From the NCBI GenBank assembly GCA_028283655.1, contig JAPWKE010000003.1, forward strand, positions 2,108,001 through 2,172,000: a DNA stretch of 64,000 nt, written 5' to 3'. The translations under genes were made by a program, and so were the position numbers. Positions 17,104 to 25,937 of the stretch are shown here, in pieces. Numbering within the stretch: position 1 is the stretch's first letter; every line of letters begins with the position of its first letter. Below the pieces are notes generated by a model, which made no database searches, had not been told where the DNA came from, and saw only the letters and a program-made list of their open reading frames with translations. This DNA is from Acidobacteriaceae bacterium (lineage in GTDB: Bacteria > Acidobacteriota > Terriglobia > Terriglobales > Acidobacteriaceae).

Positions 17104-18372
17104 ATGGCAACCGCAACCGCTCCCATCTTCGCGTCTCTCTCGTTCGAACAGAAACTCGACCGCCTCGCTGAAGTAGCTGTTCGTATTGGCCTTGGCCTTC
17201 GCGAAGGCCAGGAACTCGTGCTGACAGCGCCGACCGACGCGCTGCCACTGGTACGCCGCATCACGGAACATGCGTACAAGGCCGGAGCCAAGCTGGTGAC
17301 GACGTTCTTCTCCGACGACGAGACGACGCTCGCACGCTACCAGAACGCCCCCGAAGACAGCTTCGACTACGCTCCAGCCTGGTACTACGACGCTATCGCT
17401 ACAGCGTTCAAATCCGGCGCAGCGCGCATGGCCATCACCGGGACGAATCCCGGGCTGCTGAAGGCGCAGGACCCAAGCAAGGTTTCCCGGGCAAGCGTTG
17501 CGGTTTCGAAGGCCTATAAACCCGCAATGGAGCTAATCACACGTCACGAGATCAACTGGGCGATTGTTGCCGCTGCGACGCCCAAGTGGGCCGAGCTTGT
17601 CTTTCCCGGTGAGCCGGAAGACGTTGCCGTGAGCAAGCTTTGGGAGGCGATCTTCCATGCTTCGCGCATTACGAGCGATGACCCGGTGGCCGAGTGGCGC
17701 GAGCATGGCGAAAATCTGAAGCGCCGCGTCGATATGCTGAACGCCAAGCGTTATCACTCGCTGCACTTCCACACCGCCGATGGCAAAACGGACCTGACCG
17801 TCGGACTGGCGGACCAGCATCTGTGGGCTGGCGGTGGAACGCTTGCTGGCAACGGTATTTACTGCCAGCCGAATATCCCGACCGAAGAGTGCTTCACGAC
17901 GCCGCACAAGGAGCGTGTCAACGGTATGGTGACGGCATCGAAGCCGTTGTCGCACCAGGGCACGCTGATTGAAAACATCCAGTGCACGTTTGTGAACGGC
18001 AAGATTGTGAAGGCGACGGCAACAGCAGGCGAAGCCGCGCTGAACAAGTTGATCTCCACCGACGAAGGCGCTCGCCAGTTGGGCGAAGTGGCACTGGTTC
18101 CGCACAAGTCTCCGATTGCGGAGTCGGGCATTCTCTACTGGAACACGTTGTTCGATGAGAACGCAGCCAGCCATATTGCGTTGGGGCAGGCCTACTCGAC
18201 GTGCCTGATCGGCGGCGAGAAGATGAGCGATGAAGAGTTGGGCAAGCTCGGTGCCAACGAGAGCCTGATCCATGTGGACTGGATGATCGGTGGCCCGACG
18301 ATGAGCGTCGACGGCGTCCACGAAGATGGCTCTGCAGAACCGCTGATGCGCGAGGGCAACTGGTGCGCGTAA
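17104..18372 (+). CDS. M29-family aminopeptidase
   Basis: A 422-residue metallo-aminopeptidase of the aminopeptidase T/PepS family, cytoplasmic, removing N-terminal residues from peptides. The metal-site motifs of the family are visible: NIPTEECFTTPHKERVNG (Glu and His ligands) and the C-terminal LFDENAASHIALGQAY, plus a final HVDWMIGG with a conserved His/Asp. The length is typical. The next gene (trehalase) begins 10 nt before its stop, implying translational coupling between two functionally unrelated enzymes. Confidence 0.93.
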   Translation: MATATAPIFASLSFEQKLDRLAEVAVRIGLGLREGQELVLTAPTDALPLVRRITEHAYKAGAKLVTTFFSDDETTLARYQNAPEDSFDYAPAWYYDAIATAFKSGAARMAITGTNPGLLKAQDPSKVSRASVAVSKAYKPAMELITRHEINWAIVAAATPKWAELVFPGEPEDVAVSKLWEAIFHASRITSDDPVAEWREHGENLKRRVDMLNAKRYHSLHFHTADGKTDLTVGLADQHLWAGGGTLAGNGIYCQPNIPTEECFTTPHKERVNGMVTASKPLSHQGTLIENIQCTFVNGKIVKATATAGEAALNKLISTDEGARQLGEVALVPHKSPIAESGILYWNTLFDENAASHIALGQAYSTCLIGGEKMSDEELGKLGANESLIHVDWMIGGPTMSVDGVHEDGSAEPLMREGNWCA

Positions 18373-19994
18373 GCCGCCACGTCGCCTGCTCTGCGCTGTT
18401 GCTTTGTGGCCTGGCCGCGGCAGCAGCGCAGAGCAGTGCCGCGCCGTCCTCTACAACACAGCCGAACATCAGCTCGTACATCCATGAGAGCTGGGACAAG
18501 CTTTCTCGCTCCACCACGGAGTGCGCGTCGCTGACCGACACCAAGGTGTCTACGGTGCCGGTGCTCTATCTGCCTGCCGATCAGCGTATCCCGGCCGACG
18601 TAAGAGCACTAACGAAGACGTGCAAGGTCGACGTACGGAAGCTGCCGAAGGCGATTCATCATCAAGGCGATGTGGTTCCCGCAGACCTGAAGCAGCCCGG
18701 CCTGCTGTATCTGCCGCACCCTTACGTTGTGCCGGGTGGGCGCTTCAACGAGATGTATGGCTGGGACTCTTACTTCATTTTGCTCGGTGAGATCACCGAT
18801 GGCAGAGTGGACCTGGCGCGGGGCACGGTCGAGAACTTCTTCTACGAGATCGAGCATTACGGGGCGATCCTGAATGCAAACCGCAGCTATTATCTGACGC
18901 GCTCACAGCCGCCGTTTCTCTCGTCGATGGTGCTAGAGGTTTATCGCGCAGAGCTGAAGAGCGACCCCGTGGCGGCGAAGAAGTGGCTGCGCGAAGCATG
19001 GCCTTACCTGAAGCGCGACCACGAGTTGTGGATCAGCGAACCGCATCTTGCAGGCACTACCGGGCTAGCCCGATACTCCGACCTCGGGCACGGCCCTGTG
19101 CCGGAGATGAGCGATGACAGCAGCTACTACGTCGACATCATCCACTGGTTGCAGGCGCACCCGAAGGAAGCGCCGAAGGCGTACCTGGAGCCGGCGAAGG
19201 ATGAAGCCAAGTGCGCAGCGGGCGAGCATTGTCTGCGCGCAGAAGCCAACGGCGTACAGCTAACGGAGAGCTTCTTCGCCGGAGACCGGGCGATGCGCGA
19301 GTCGGGCTTCGACACGAGTTTCCGCTTCGGTCCCTATAGCGGATCGACGGAAGAGTATGCTCCCTCCGGCCTGAACGCATTGCTCTACAAGTACGAACGC
19401 GATGTCGCATTTATTGCAGCGACGCTCGGCGAGCGCGACGAGGCCATTGCGTGGAGTTCTACTGCGGGGACGCGGCTGGCGACCATCCGCCGCCTACTGT
19501 GGAACGATTCGCTCGGGATTTATACGGATTACAACTTCCGCACGCAGCAGCAGTCGACGTATGCGTTTGCGACGACGTTCTATGCACTTTGGGCTGGCGT
19601 TGCCACGCAGGCGCAGGCACAGCAACTGCGAGACGCGCTGCCGGAGTTTGAGCGCAAAGGGGGTCTGCTGACGAGTACCCACGTCACCGGCGTGCAGTGG
19701 GACGCGCCCTTCGGCTGGGCCCCGCTGAACTGGCTGGCGGTGGCAGGACTCGAGCGGTATGGCTTTGACTCCGATGCTCGGCGGCTAGCAAAGGAGTTCA
19801 TGCGCAGTGTCGATACAGGCTACGAGCACGATGGAACGATTCGCGAAAAGTACAACGTGGAGCAGGCATCGAGTGAAGTTATCGTTGGCGCTGGCTACAA
19901 GAGCAACGTGATCGGTTTTGGCTGGACCAACGGCGTGTATGCGAAGATGCAGGAACTGCTGGCGCCCCCGGCAAGTGTGACCGCGAAGCCCTAA
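18363..19994 (+). CDS. treA: periplasmic trehalase, GH37
   Basis: A 543-residue exported glycoside hydrolase splitting alpha,alpha-trehalose to two glucoses. A signal peptide (residues 1-22) precedes the alpha/alpha-barrel. Both family signatures are present: PGGRFNEMYGWDSY (124-137) and QWDAPFGWAP (445-454). The catalytic acid is probably Asp317 in ESGFDTSFRF. The GTG start overlaps the aminopeptidase stop by 10 nt, so expression is probably coupled to it. The next gene follows after 20 nt. The sequence between residues 275 and 300 has two extra Cys (KCAAGEHC), possibly a disulfide. Confidence 0.95.
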   Translation: MRVSRHVACSALLLCGLAAAAAQSSAAPSSTTQPNISSYIHESWDKLSRSTTECASLTDTKVSTVPVLYLPADQRIPADVRALTKTCKVDVRKLPKAIHHQGDVVPADLKQPGLLYLPHPYVVPGGRFNEMYGWDSYFILLGEITDGRVDLARGTVENFFYEIEHYGAILNANRSYYLTRSQPPFLSSMVLEVYRAELKSDPVAAKKWLREAWPYLKRDHELWISEPHLAGTTGLARYSDLGHGPVPEMSDDSSYYVDIIHWLQAHPKEAPKAYLEPAKDEAKCAAGEHCLRAEANGVQLTESFFAGDRAMRESGFDTSFRFGPYSGSTEEYAPSGLNALLYKYERDVAFIAATLGERDEAIAWSSTAGTRLATIRRLLWNDSLGIYTDYNFRTQQQSTYAFATTFYALWAGVATQAQAQQLRDALPEFERKGGLLTSTHVTGVQWDAPFGWAPLNWLAVAGLERYGFDSDARRLAKEFMRSVDTGYEHDGTIREKYNVEQASSEVIVGAGYKSNVIGFGWTNGVYAKMQELLAPPASVTAKP

Positions 19995-20014
19995 GAAGAG
20001 GACGAAGAACGGCG

Positions 20015-20611
20015 ATGGCGAAGCAGATGACAACCGGGCGGCTTGAGGCCTTCACCGATGGCGTGGTGGCGATCATCATCACCATCATGGTGCTGGAGTT
20101 GAAGGTTCCGGCGCATGAGATGTCGAACGGCGAAGCGATTCGCTCCATGCTGCCGATGCTTTTCGTCTACCTGCTGAGCTTCGTCCAGACCGGCATTTAC
20201 TGGGTGAACCACCACTACATGCTCGACGACGTCGAGACGGTTTCGCACGGGCTGCTGTGGTCGAACCTCATCTTTCTCTTCACGCTTTCGCTGATCCCCT
20301 TCGGGACAGCCTGGGTCGGAGAACGCGGACTGTCCCCCTTCTCTATCGGGTTGTTTGCGATTTGCTACATGCTTCCGGCGGTGTCCTGGTACGCGGTATC
20401 GAACGCCATCTGCAAGCTGGGCGGTCAGCGTGTTGCGGGCGATGGAGGGACCGGCAAGCAGATTGCCTCTTCGGTTCTCTACATTGGGGCGATTCCGATG
20501 GCGTATGTCTCGGAGCACGTTGCGATTGGGATGATCGCCGCCGTGGCCGTGATATGGCTCATCCCTCCACGTACTTCGCGCGAAGGAAGAACGCAAGTCG
20601 CAGCGGAGTAG
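20015..20611 (+). CDS. TMEM175-family (DUF1211) potassium channel-like protein
   Basis: A 198-residue membrane protein with about six helices. The first helix contains RLEAFTDGVVAIIITIMVLEL, the R-x3-F-[ST]-D signature that forms the selectivity filter in bacterial TMEM175 K+ channels, and a conserved NHHYMLDDV stretch follows helix 3. The family conducts K+ across the inner membrane as tetramers. The gene starts 20 nt after trehalase, so may belong to the same transcript. The charged tail (TSREGRTQVAAE) is likely cytoplasmic. Confidence 0.9.
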   Translation: MAKQMTTGRLEAFTDGVVAIIITIMVLELKVPAHEMSNGEAIRSMLPMLFVYLLSFVQTGIYWVNHHYMLDDVETVSHGLLWSNLIFLFTLSLIPFGTAWVGERGLSPFSIGLFAICYMLPAVSWYAVSNAICKLGGQRVAGDGGTGKQIASSVLYIGAIPMAYVSEHVAIGMIAAVAVIWLIPPRTSREGRTQVAAE

Positions 20612-20639
20612 AGCTATTCGCGATAAAATTTTCCTTGGC

Positions 20640-21554
20640 ATGGAACTGCAAGGCTGCGGCACCGCACTCATTACACCTTTTCGCCCCGATGGCACGCTTG
20701 ACGAAGCGGCCCTGGTGGCGCACGTCAATTGGCAGATTGCAAACGGCATTAACCTGCTGATCCCCTGCGGAACCACCGGCGAAGCGGCAACGCTGAGCGA
20801 GCAGGAGTGGCTCCGCGTGATCGAAGTGACGGTGCAAACCGCTGCCGGACGTGTTCCCGTATTCGCTGGCGCGACGCACAACGCCACGCATCAGGCCGTG
20901 CTGAACGCGAAGAAGCTGGCGGGCATCGACGGACTGACCGGCATTCTGACGGCGAACCCGTACTACAACAAGCCCGGACAAGAGGGCCAGTACCAACACT
21001 TCAAGGCCATCGCGGAAGCCGTAGACATGCCCATCATGCTCTACAACATCCCCGGCCGGACCGGCACCAACCTGCTGCCGGAGACGATCCTGAGGCTTGC
21101 AGAGCTGAAGAATGTTGTTGCAGTGAAGGAGTCGAGCGGCAACATGGTGCAGATCACCGAGCTGCTTACGCAGGCCCCGCGCTCGCTGCGCGTGTTTGCC
21201 GGTGACGACTCTCTGGCTCTGCCGACGATCGCTGTTGGCGGCACAGGGTTGATCTCCGTCGCGTCGAACGCGATTCCTCAACAAATGTCCGCCATGGTGA
21301 ACGCTGCCGTCGATGGTCACTGGGCAAACGCCCGTCGCATCAACCGCACGTTCTTTGAGTTCATGCAGGCAAACTTCATCGAGCCCAGCCCTGCCCCGAT
21401 TAAAGCCGTGATGACACTGCTGGGACGTGGCAACGAAACTCTGCGGCTGCCGATGGTGCCCGTGAGCGCGACGACGAGACGCAAGCTGGAAATGATTCTG
21501 GGCGAACTGGCTTTGCTGCCCGAGACGCCGCACGCCGGCAAACGAATGTTCTAG
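20640..21554 (+). CDS. dapA: 4-hydroxy-tetrahydrodipicolinate synthase
   Basis: A 304-residue TIM-barrel aldolase condensing pyruvate with aspartate semialdehyde. The Schiff-base lysine is Lys163 in VVAVKESSGNM; Tyr135 (IMLYNIPGRTG) and Thr45/Thr46 (CGTTGEAATL) complete the catalytic triad. The length is slightly above the E. coli enzyme. No ribosome binding site is seen; a TAAAAT hexamer lies 10 nt before the ATG, suggesting a very short or absent leader. It belongs with dapD downstream and the asd-lysC-dapB cluster upstream. Confidence 0.95.
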   Translation: MELQGCGTALITPFRPDGTLDEAALVAHVNWQIANGINLLIPCGTTGEAATLSEQEWLRVIEVTVQTAAGRVPVFAGATHNATHQAVLNAKKLAGIDGLTGILTANPYYNKPGQEGQYQHFKAIAEAVDMPIMLYNIPGRTGTNLLPETILRLAELKNVVAVKESSGNMVQITELLTQAPRSLRVFAGDDSLALPTIAVGGTGLISVASNAIPQQMSAMVNAAVDGHWANARRINRTFFEFMQANFIEPSPAPIKAVMTLLGRGNETLRLPMVPVSATTRRKLEMILGELALLPETPHAGKRMF

Positions 21555-21659
21555 CTCCGAAGACACGAGAAAACGCTAACGACCAGCAAGCGCTCAACTG
21601 CTCCAGATACCGCGGTTGAAGAGGGAGCGCTGCGCTGAAGAGAAACGAAGGAGAAAAAT

Positions 21660-22529
21660 ATGAGCACGAATACGACCTTGCAGGAAACGATTGAGCATTG
21701 GTTCGCCGCTGGCGCCGAGGCTGTGGGCAATGCGGACGCGATGACGGCGTTCCTCCAACTGCGCGATGCGCTGGAGGCTGGTGAGCTTCGCTCGGCGGAG
21801 CCCGATGCTTCGCAGGCAATCGGCTGGCGCGTGAACGCGTGGGTGAAGCGCGGCATCCTGCTGGGCTTCCGCCTCGGCTCGCTGGAAGAGATGAACGGCA
21901 AGCACGCAGAAGGCGGCTCGATTCTGAGCTTTGTCGACAAGGGCACCTACCCGGCACGCCGCTGGGCTCCTGAGCAGGGCGTGCGCGTGGTTCCTGGCGG
22001 ATCAAGCGTCCGCTCGGGTGCCTACCTCGCCAAGGGCGTCGTGATGATGCCGCCTGCGTACGTCAACGTCGGCGCGTTTGTCGACGAAGGCACGATGGTG
22101 GACTCGCACGCCCTGGTCGGCTCCTGCGCGCAGATCGGCAAGCGTGTGCATCTGTCTGCAGCAGCGCAGATCGGCGGAGTGCTGGAGCCAGTGAACGCCT
22201 CCCCTGTGATTATCGAAGACGATGTGCTGGTAGGCGGCAACACTGGCGTTTACGAAGGCACGATCGTCCGCACCAAGGCTGTGCTCGCTGCCGGAACGAT
22301 CTTGACGCGCGGCACACCGGTCTATGACCTGGTGAACGGCACCATTCTGAAGGCGACCGCCGAAACCCCGCTCATCATTCCGGCAGGAGCCGTTGTGGTT
22401 CCGGGTTCGCGTGCCGTTTCAAGCGGCCCGGGCAAGGAGATGGGCGTCAGCGTCTACACACCTGTCATTGTGAAGTACCGTGACGAGAAGACAGACCTGT
22501 CGACGGCGCTCGAAGACCTGCTGCGGTAG
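21660..22529 (+). CDS. dapD: tetrahydrodipicolinate N-succinyltransferase
   Basis: A 289-residue left-handed beta-helix acyltransferase of the succinylase branch of diaminopimelate synthesis. An N-terminal helical domain (to about residue 95) precedes hexapeptide repeats ([34 protein letters not shown], too long a run of turns to be another transferase type), with [21 protein letters not shown] near the active site. A good AAGGAG site lies about 7 nt upstream of the ATG. The 105-nt gap after dapA suggests a separate promoter or leader. Confidence 0.94.
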   Translation: MSTNTTLQETIEHWFAAGAEAVGNADAMTAFLQLRDALEAGELRSAEPDASQAIGWRVNAWVKRGILLGFRLGSLEEMNGKHAEGGSILSFVDKGTYPARRWAPEQGVRVVPGGSSVRSGAYLAKGVVMMPPAYVNVGAFVDEGTMVDSHALVGSCAQIGKRVHLSAAAQIGGVLEPVNASPVIIEDDVLVGGNTGVYEGTIVRTKAVLAAGTILTRGTPVYDLVNGTILKATAETPLIIPAGAVVVPGSRAVSSGPGKEMGVSVYTPVIVKYRDEKTDLSTALEDLLR

Positions 22530-22598
22530 TCGACGAAGCGAAAGTATCGCAAAACGATTCAACAGTTTTTCACACAAACCTTAAGCCCAACTGAATCT

Positions 22599-22634
22599 TG
22601 CCGTTTCCTCTATTCGTCACACGGGGAAACGGCA
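22599..22634 (+). terminator. terminator after dapD
   Basis: TGCCGTTTCC (22599-22608) pairs with GGAAACGGCA (22625-22634) and is followed by TTTCGTTTT. It lies 70 nt after the dapD stop and just before the CotH gene. Confidence 0.75.
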
Positions 22635-22689
22635 TTTCGTTTTGCCCCGCCCGGAGTCGAGGGTGAGTGTGTTCTCAGGAGAAAAAATA

Positions 22690-24333
22690 TTGGCTAAGCG
22701 ATTAGTGCTGGCTACAGGATTGGGGCTTATCACCGCCCTCCTGTCAGGATGTGGCACGACCTCTACGGTGACGAACTGCCCGGCTCAGCCGCTGGCGAAC
22801 ACGGCAAGCTCCGGCAGCAACTTCACGCTTACGCCGTCGAACGCCATCGTCACGGTCTACCCCGGAGAGACGACGAGCATCCCTGTGAACGTGAACTCCG
22901 TAAACGGCTCGACGGGAACCGTCACACTCGCGCCGACAGCTCTGCCCCAGGGCGTGACAATCAGCGGTGGTACAGCGACCATTGGGACGACCACCAACCT
23001 TACGATCACCACCTCGATCGATGTCGTGAAAGCGTGCTTCACGGGCCAGATTGGCTACTGGACCGCAGACCGTGCGCTGACGATCTCCGGCTCAAACTCC
23101 ACTGGAACGGCGACGACGCAGCTGGATATGGATGTCGAGCTGGAGAACAAAACGTTCCAGCCTACGACCAACTACCTTCCGGTGATGCGTATTACGACGA
23201 CCGATGCCGCCCCGGTCACGAGCGAAGATGACTACGTTACAGGGTCGATGACAATTACGGATTCGACAGACACCTCCAACAACTACTCCGGCACGCTCGG
23301 CATTAAAGGTCATGGCAACACGAGTTGGGAAGAGCCCAAAAAGCCCTACCGTCTGAACCTGGACTCCAAGGCCGCCCTGATAGGAATGACGTCAGACAGC
23401 AACTGGATTCTCCTGGCGAACTACGACGATAAAACGATGCTGCGCAACGATGTCAGCTTCCAGATGTCCCAGCTCTTCGGGATGGCGTGGACACCAAGCA
23501 GCGTCTTCGTTGAAATGTACATGAACGGCGAGTATGAGGGTGTTTATGAGTTGACCGAAAAGGTCGAGGTATCAAAGGCCCGTTTAAACATCGGCTCCAT
23601 GGATGACACCGACATCAGCGGCGAGGACCTGACAGGCGGCTATCTAGCCGAGATCGACCACTACGATGGCGAGACACTCATGATTCTTAGCCAAGTAGGC
23701 TTGCCCATTGGGCTCGACGACCCGGACCCGCCAGCAACCGAGCAAGCCACCTACTTCACCACGGCCCTGAAATCTGCTGAAGGCTCAATGTATGACGAGA
23801 CAAACTGGCGGAGCACAACCAACGGCTGGCAGGCTTACTGGGATTCAGGTTCCGTTGTGAATTGGTTTCTCGTTGAAGAGTTAGCAAACAACCTGGACGC
23901 CTCCGACTCTTCGAGCGATTACTTCTACAAACCGCGTAGCGACCCCAAGTTCTACCGCGGACCTGTTTGGGATATGAACCTGGGCTACGGAAACATCAAC
24001 TACTCTCCAACTGTCAGCCCAACAGATAACTACATTCGGTATAACGCCCTCTGGTACAAACGTCTTTTCGATGATCCAGCGTTTACGAGCATGTTGAACG
24101 CTCGCTGGCAGGTTGTGCGCACAAATGCCCAGACATTGAACAGCTATATCGACACTCGCGCGGCTGTTCTGCAAAATGCGCAGGCGAACAACTTTGCACG
24201 TTGGCCTAACCTCGGCGAAAGAGTGTGGCCGAACCCTGTCGCCCTCGGCTCCTATCAGGCAGAAGTAGACGCCATGAAGACGTGGATCACAAAGCGTCTG
24301 GCGTACATGGACAGTACCTACGGCACAAATTAG
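22690..24333 (+). CDS. CotH-kinase-family lipoprotein
   Basis: A 547-residue exported protein. The lipoprotein signal is LATGLGLITALLSGC, then a Thr/Ser-rich immunoglobulin-like region (to about residue 150), then a CotH domain: GTLGIKGHGNTSWEEPKKPYRL binds nucleotide in this atypical kinase family, and LLANYDDKTMLRND with MNGEYEGVYELTEKVEVSKARLNI follow in order. CotH of Bacillus phosphorylates spore-coat proteins; the target here is unknown. The TTG at 22690 is preferred to an upstream TTG (22642) because AGGAG lies 8-9 nt before it and the signal peptide begins there. Composition is more Thr/Asn/Asp-rich than its neighbours. Confidence 0.85.
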   Translation: MAKRLVLATGLGLITALLSGCGTTSTVTNCPAQPLANTASSGSNFTLTPSNAIVTVYPGETTSIPVNVNSVNGSTGTVTLAPTALPQGVTISGGTATIGTTTNLTITTSIDVVKACFTGQIGYWTADRALTISGSNSTGTATTQLDMDVELENKTFQPTTNYLPVMRITTTDAAPVTSEDDYVTGSMTITDSTDTSNNYSGTLGIKGHGNTSWEEPKKPYRLNLDSKAALIGMTSDSNWILLANYDDKTMLRNDVSFQMSQLFGMAWTPSSVFVEMYMNGEYEGVYELTEKVEVSKARLNIGSMDDTDISGEDLTGGYLAEIDHYDGETLMILSQVGLPIGLDDPDPPATEQATYFTTALKSAEGSMYDETNWRSTTNGWQAYWDSGSVVNWFLVEELANNLDASDSSSDYFYKPRSDPKFYRGPVWDMNLGYGNINYSPTVSPTDNYIRYNALWYKRLFDDPAFTSMLNARWQVVRTNAQTLNSYIDTRAAVLQNAQANNFARWPNLGERVWPNPVALGSYQAEVDAMKTWITKRLAYMDSTYGTN

Positions 24334-24355
24334 TTCCCGTACTCTTCAACGCAAC

Positions 24356-24384
24356 AAGGCCGCCCCGGTTTTAGGAGCGGCCTT
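24356..24384. terminator. bidirectional terminator hairpin
   Basis: AAGGCCGC (24356-24363) pairs with GCGGCCTT (24377-24384), loop of 13 nt, then TTTTG. It separates the convergent CotH and metallophosphatase genes. Confidence 0.87.
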
Positions 24385-24404
24385 TTTGTATTGAATCGTT
24401 TTGC

Positions 24405-25439
24405 CTAATGCTGGATCGTCACCGTGCCATCCAGGGTGCGGGTGAACTTGTGCAACAGCGCGCCGTTGGGATCGAGATGACGAAGAATCATCTCTGTTTC
24501 CGTAACCTGCAGGTGGCTGAATCCATGGATCTCCTGGATGTAGCCTGAGTGCTTCTTTGGCGGAATCGGATAGAGCGTTGCGCCGCCACCGCCGGACATG
24601 AAGAAGCTGGTGGCAAGCCCGGATATCTCGATGTGCTGCATGTCATGGTCATGCCCGGCAATGTAAAGCGGCACGTTGTACTGCTGAAAGAGCGGGCCCC
24701 AGTCACGGATCAAGGTCTGGTTATCCCCGTGCTGTCCGTTGGAGTACAGAGGATGATGCCCGAGCACAACCGTGAACGGTGTGGTCGTGGGCAGAGCAAG
24801 CTCAGCTTCCAGCCACTCGATCTGCGCCAGTCGCTGCGCATCGGACATGACATAGTAGTTGCCCGAAGGAGGAGGCTGCGCCGGTTCGTTCGGCATGTTG
24901 CTATCGAGGCAAAGGAACGTGACGAGCGGGTTTGTCGCAGGCAATGAGATGCGGTAAGACTGCGCCGGCATCGTCCAACGCGTTGTGTTGTCGAGCGCGT
25001 ACTGCAACTCGGCCTGATACTTGCTGACTGGCGCGACCTGATAATCGTGGTTGCCGGGAATCGCAAGCGCGGGGCAATCGAAGATGTCTTCTGGATACAT
25101 GGCTTCGAACTGCGTGATGAAACGCGAACTAGCCGACCCGCCTTTGAGGTTGCCGTAGAAGTTATCGCCCAGCAGCAGCAGACCATCCGGCGTGAAGCCG
25201 TGCGTCTGCACGTAGCTCTTCATGCCAAACGCCACGGAAGCCTGATCGTTCGGCGTACCGTCTTCGCCCCAGTCTCCCACCATCAGGAAGTGCGAAATGC
25301 CGCCGGTTACGGGATCGACCTTGCCCGCCGTGGCGTTGATACCAGTACCGCAGCCTGCGAGCAGGCTGGCCGCGCTGAAGGCAAAGGAACGTTCCAGAAA
25401 CTGGCGACGGGTTATCTCTTTTTTCGGATCGTCAGGCAT
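24405..25439 (-). CDS. exported metallophosphoesterase (purple acid phosphatase-like)
   Basis: A 344-residue calcineurin-like phosphoesterase. The N-terminus has a twin-arginine motif (TRRQFLERS) followed by a lipobox-like LLAGCG, so export by Tat and possible lipidation are likely. The dinuclear metal motifs occur in order: MVGDWGEDG, LLGDNFYGN, PGNHDYQ, VLGHHPLYS and AGHDHDMQH. The GDWG/GDNFY pair is characteristic of the tartrate-resistant (type 5) acid phosphatase group. It probably releases phosphate from organic phosphates outside the inner membrane. It is a single-gene unit convergent with the CotH gene. Confidence 0.9.
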   Translation of the reverse strand: MPDDPKKEITRRQFLERSFAFSAASLLAGCGTGINATAGKVDPVTGGISHFLMVGDWGEDGTPNDQASVAFGMKSYVQTHGFTPDGLLLLGDNFYGNLKGGSASSRFITQFEAMYPEDIFDCPALAIPGNHDYQVAPVSKYQAELQYALDNTTRWTMPAQSYRISLPATNPLVTFLCLDSNMPNEPAQPPPSGNYYVMSDAQRLAQIEWLEAELALPTTTPFTVVLGHHPLYSNGQHGDNQTLIRDWGPLFQQYNVPLYIAGHDHDMQHIEISGLATSFFMSGGGGATLYPIPPKKHSGYIQEIHGFSHLQVTETEMILRHLDPNGALLHKFTRTLDGTVTIQH

Positions 25440-25563
25440 AAGCAGGGTTCAGAGGTAGCTCTATTGTAGGAGTCGAATCGCTTTCGGTGAAGCCTAACGC
25501 GTAACGGTACGCAAACGTTTTTCCGGGAACTTCGCAGCACCACAACGCGTACCTGGAAATGTA

Positions 25564-25595
25564 AGACGTGCTGGAAGAGCTTCCGGTGTACGTCT
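25564..25595 (+). promoter_or_regulatory. hairpin in the leader of the 62-residue membrane protein gene
   Basis: AGACGT (25564-25569) pairs with ACGTCT (25590-25595), with GGAAG/CTTCC inside. It ends 2 nt before the AAGGAG ribosome binding site (25598-25603), close enough to affect ribosome access if it forms in the mRNA. No function is shown. Confidence 0.4.
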
Positions 25596-25610
25596 CCAAG
25601 GAGTGACACC

Positions 25611-25799
25611 ATGCGGCTTTTGCTCTTCATCCTGCTGCTGATCGTCTGCTGGCCCGCAGCTCTTGTCGTGGCGGTGCTCTACCCGATCCTCTGGCTGCTA
25701 CTGCTTCCTTTCCGCCTTATCGGCGTCGTGACGAGCGGCGTTTTTGATCTGCTCTCAGCGATTTTCACGTTACCTTCGCGCGTTCTGCGCGGAGCCTAA
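25611..25799 (+). CDS. small membrane protein, 62 residues
   Basis: A very hydrophobic protein (MRLLLFILLLIVCWPAALVV...) with two membrane segments separated by a short Pro turn and a basic end (PSRVLRGA). A strong AAGGAG sits 7 nt before the ATG. It stands alone: about 170 nt from the divergent metallophosphatase gene and 138 nt from rnj. No family is recognised. The clean ribosome binding site and structured leader argue that it is expressed. Confidence 0.68.
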   Translation: MRLLLFILLLIVCWPAALVVAVLYPILWLLLLPFRLIGVVTSGVFDLLSAIFTLPSRVLRGA

Positions 25800-25937
25800 G
25801 TGTTTCCAAGACCGCTGCAGTTCAGCGAAGTACGTTGTGATCCACTGCACGTCTCTTCGACGGGAGGAAAGTGTTACGTTGCTCACGTCTCATTGAGTTG
25901 TGCGCAGAGTCATCCTGCTGCGATAAACTGAAGATCC

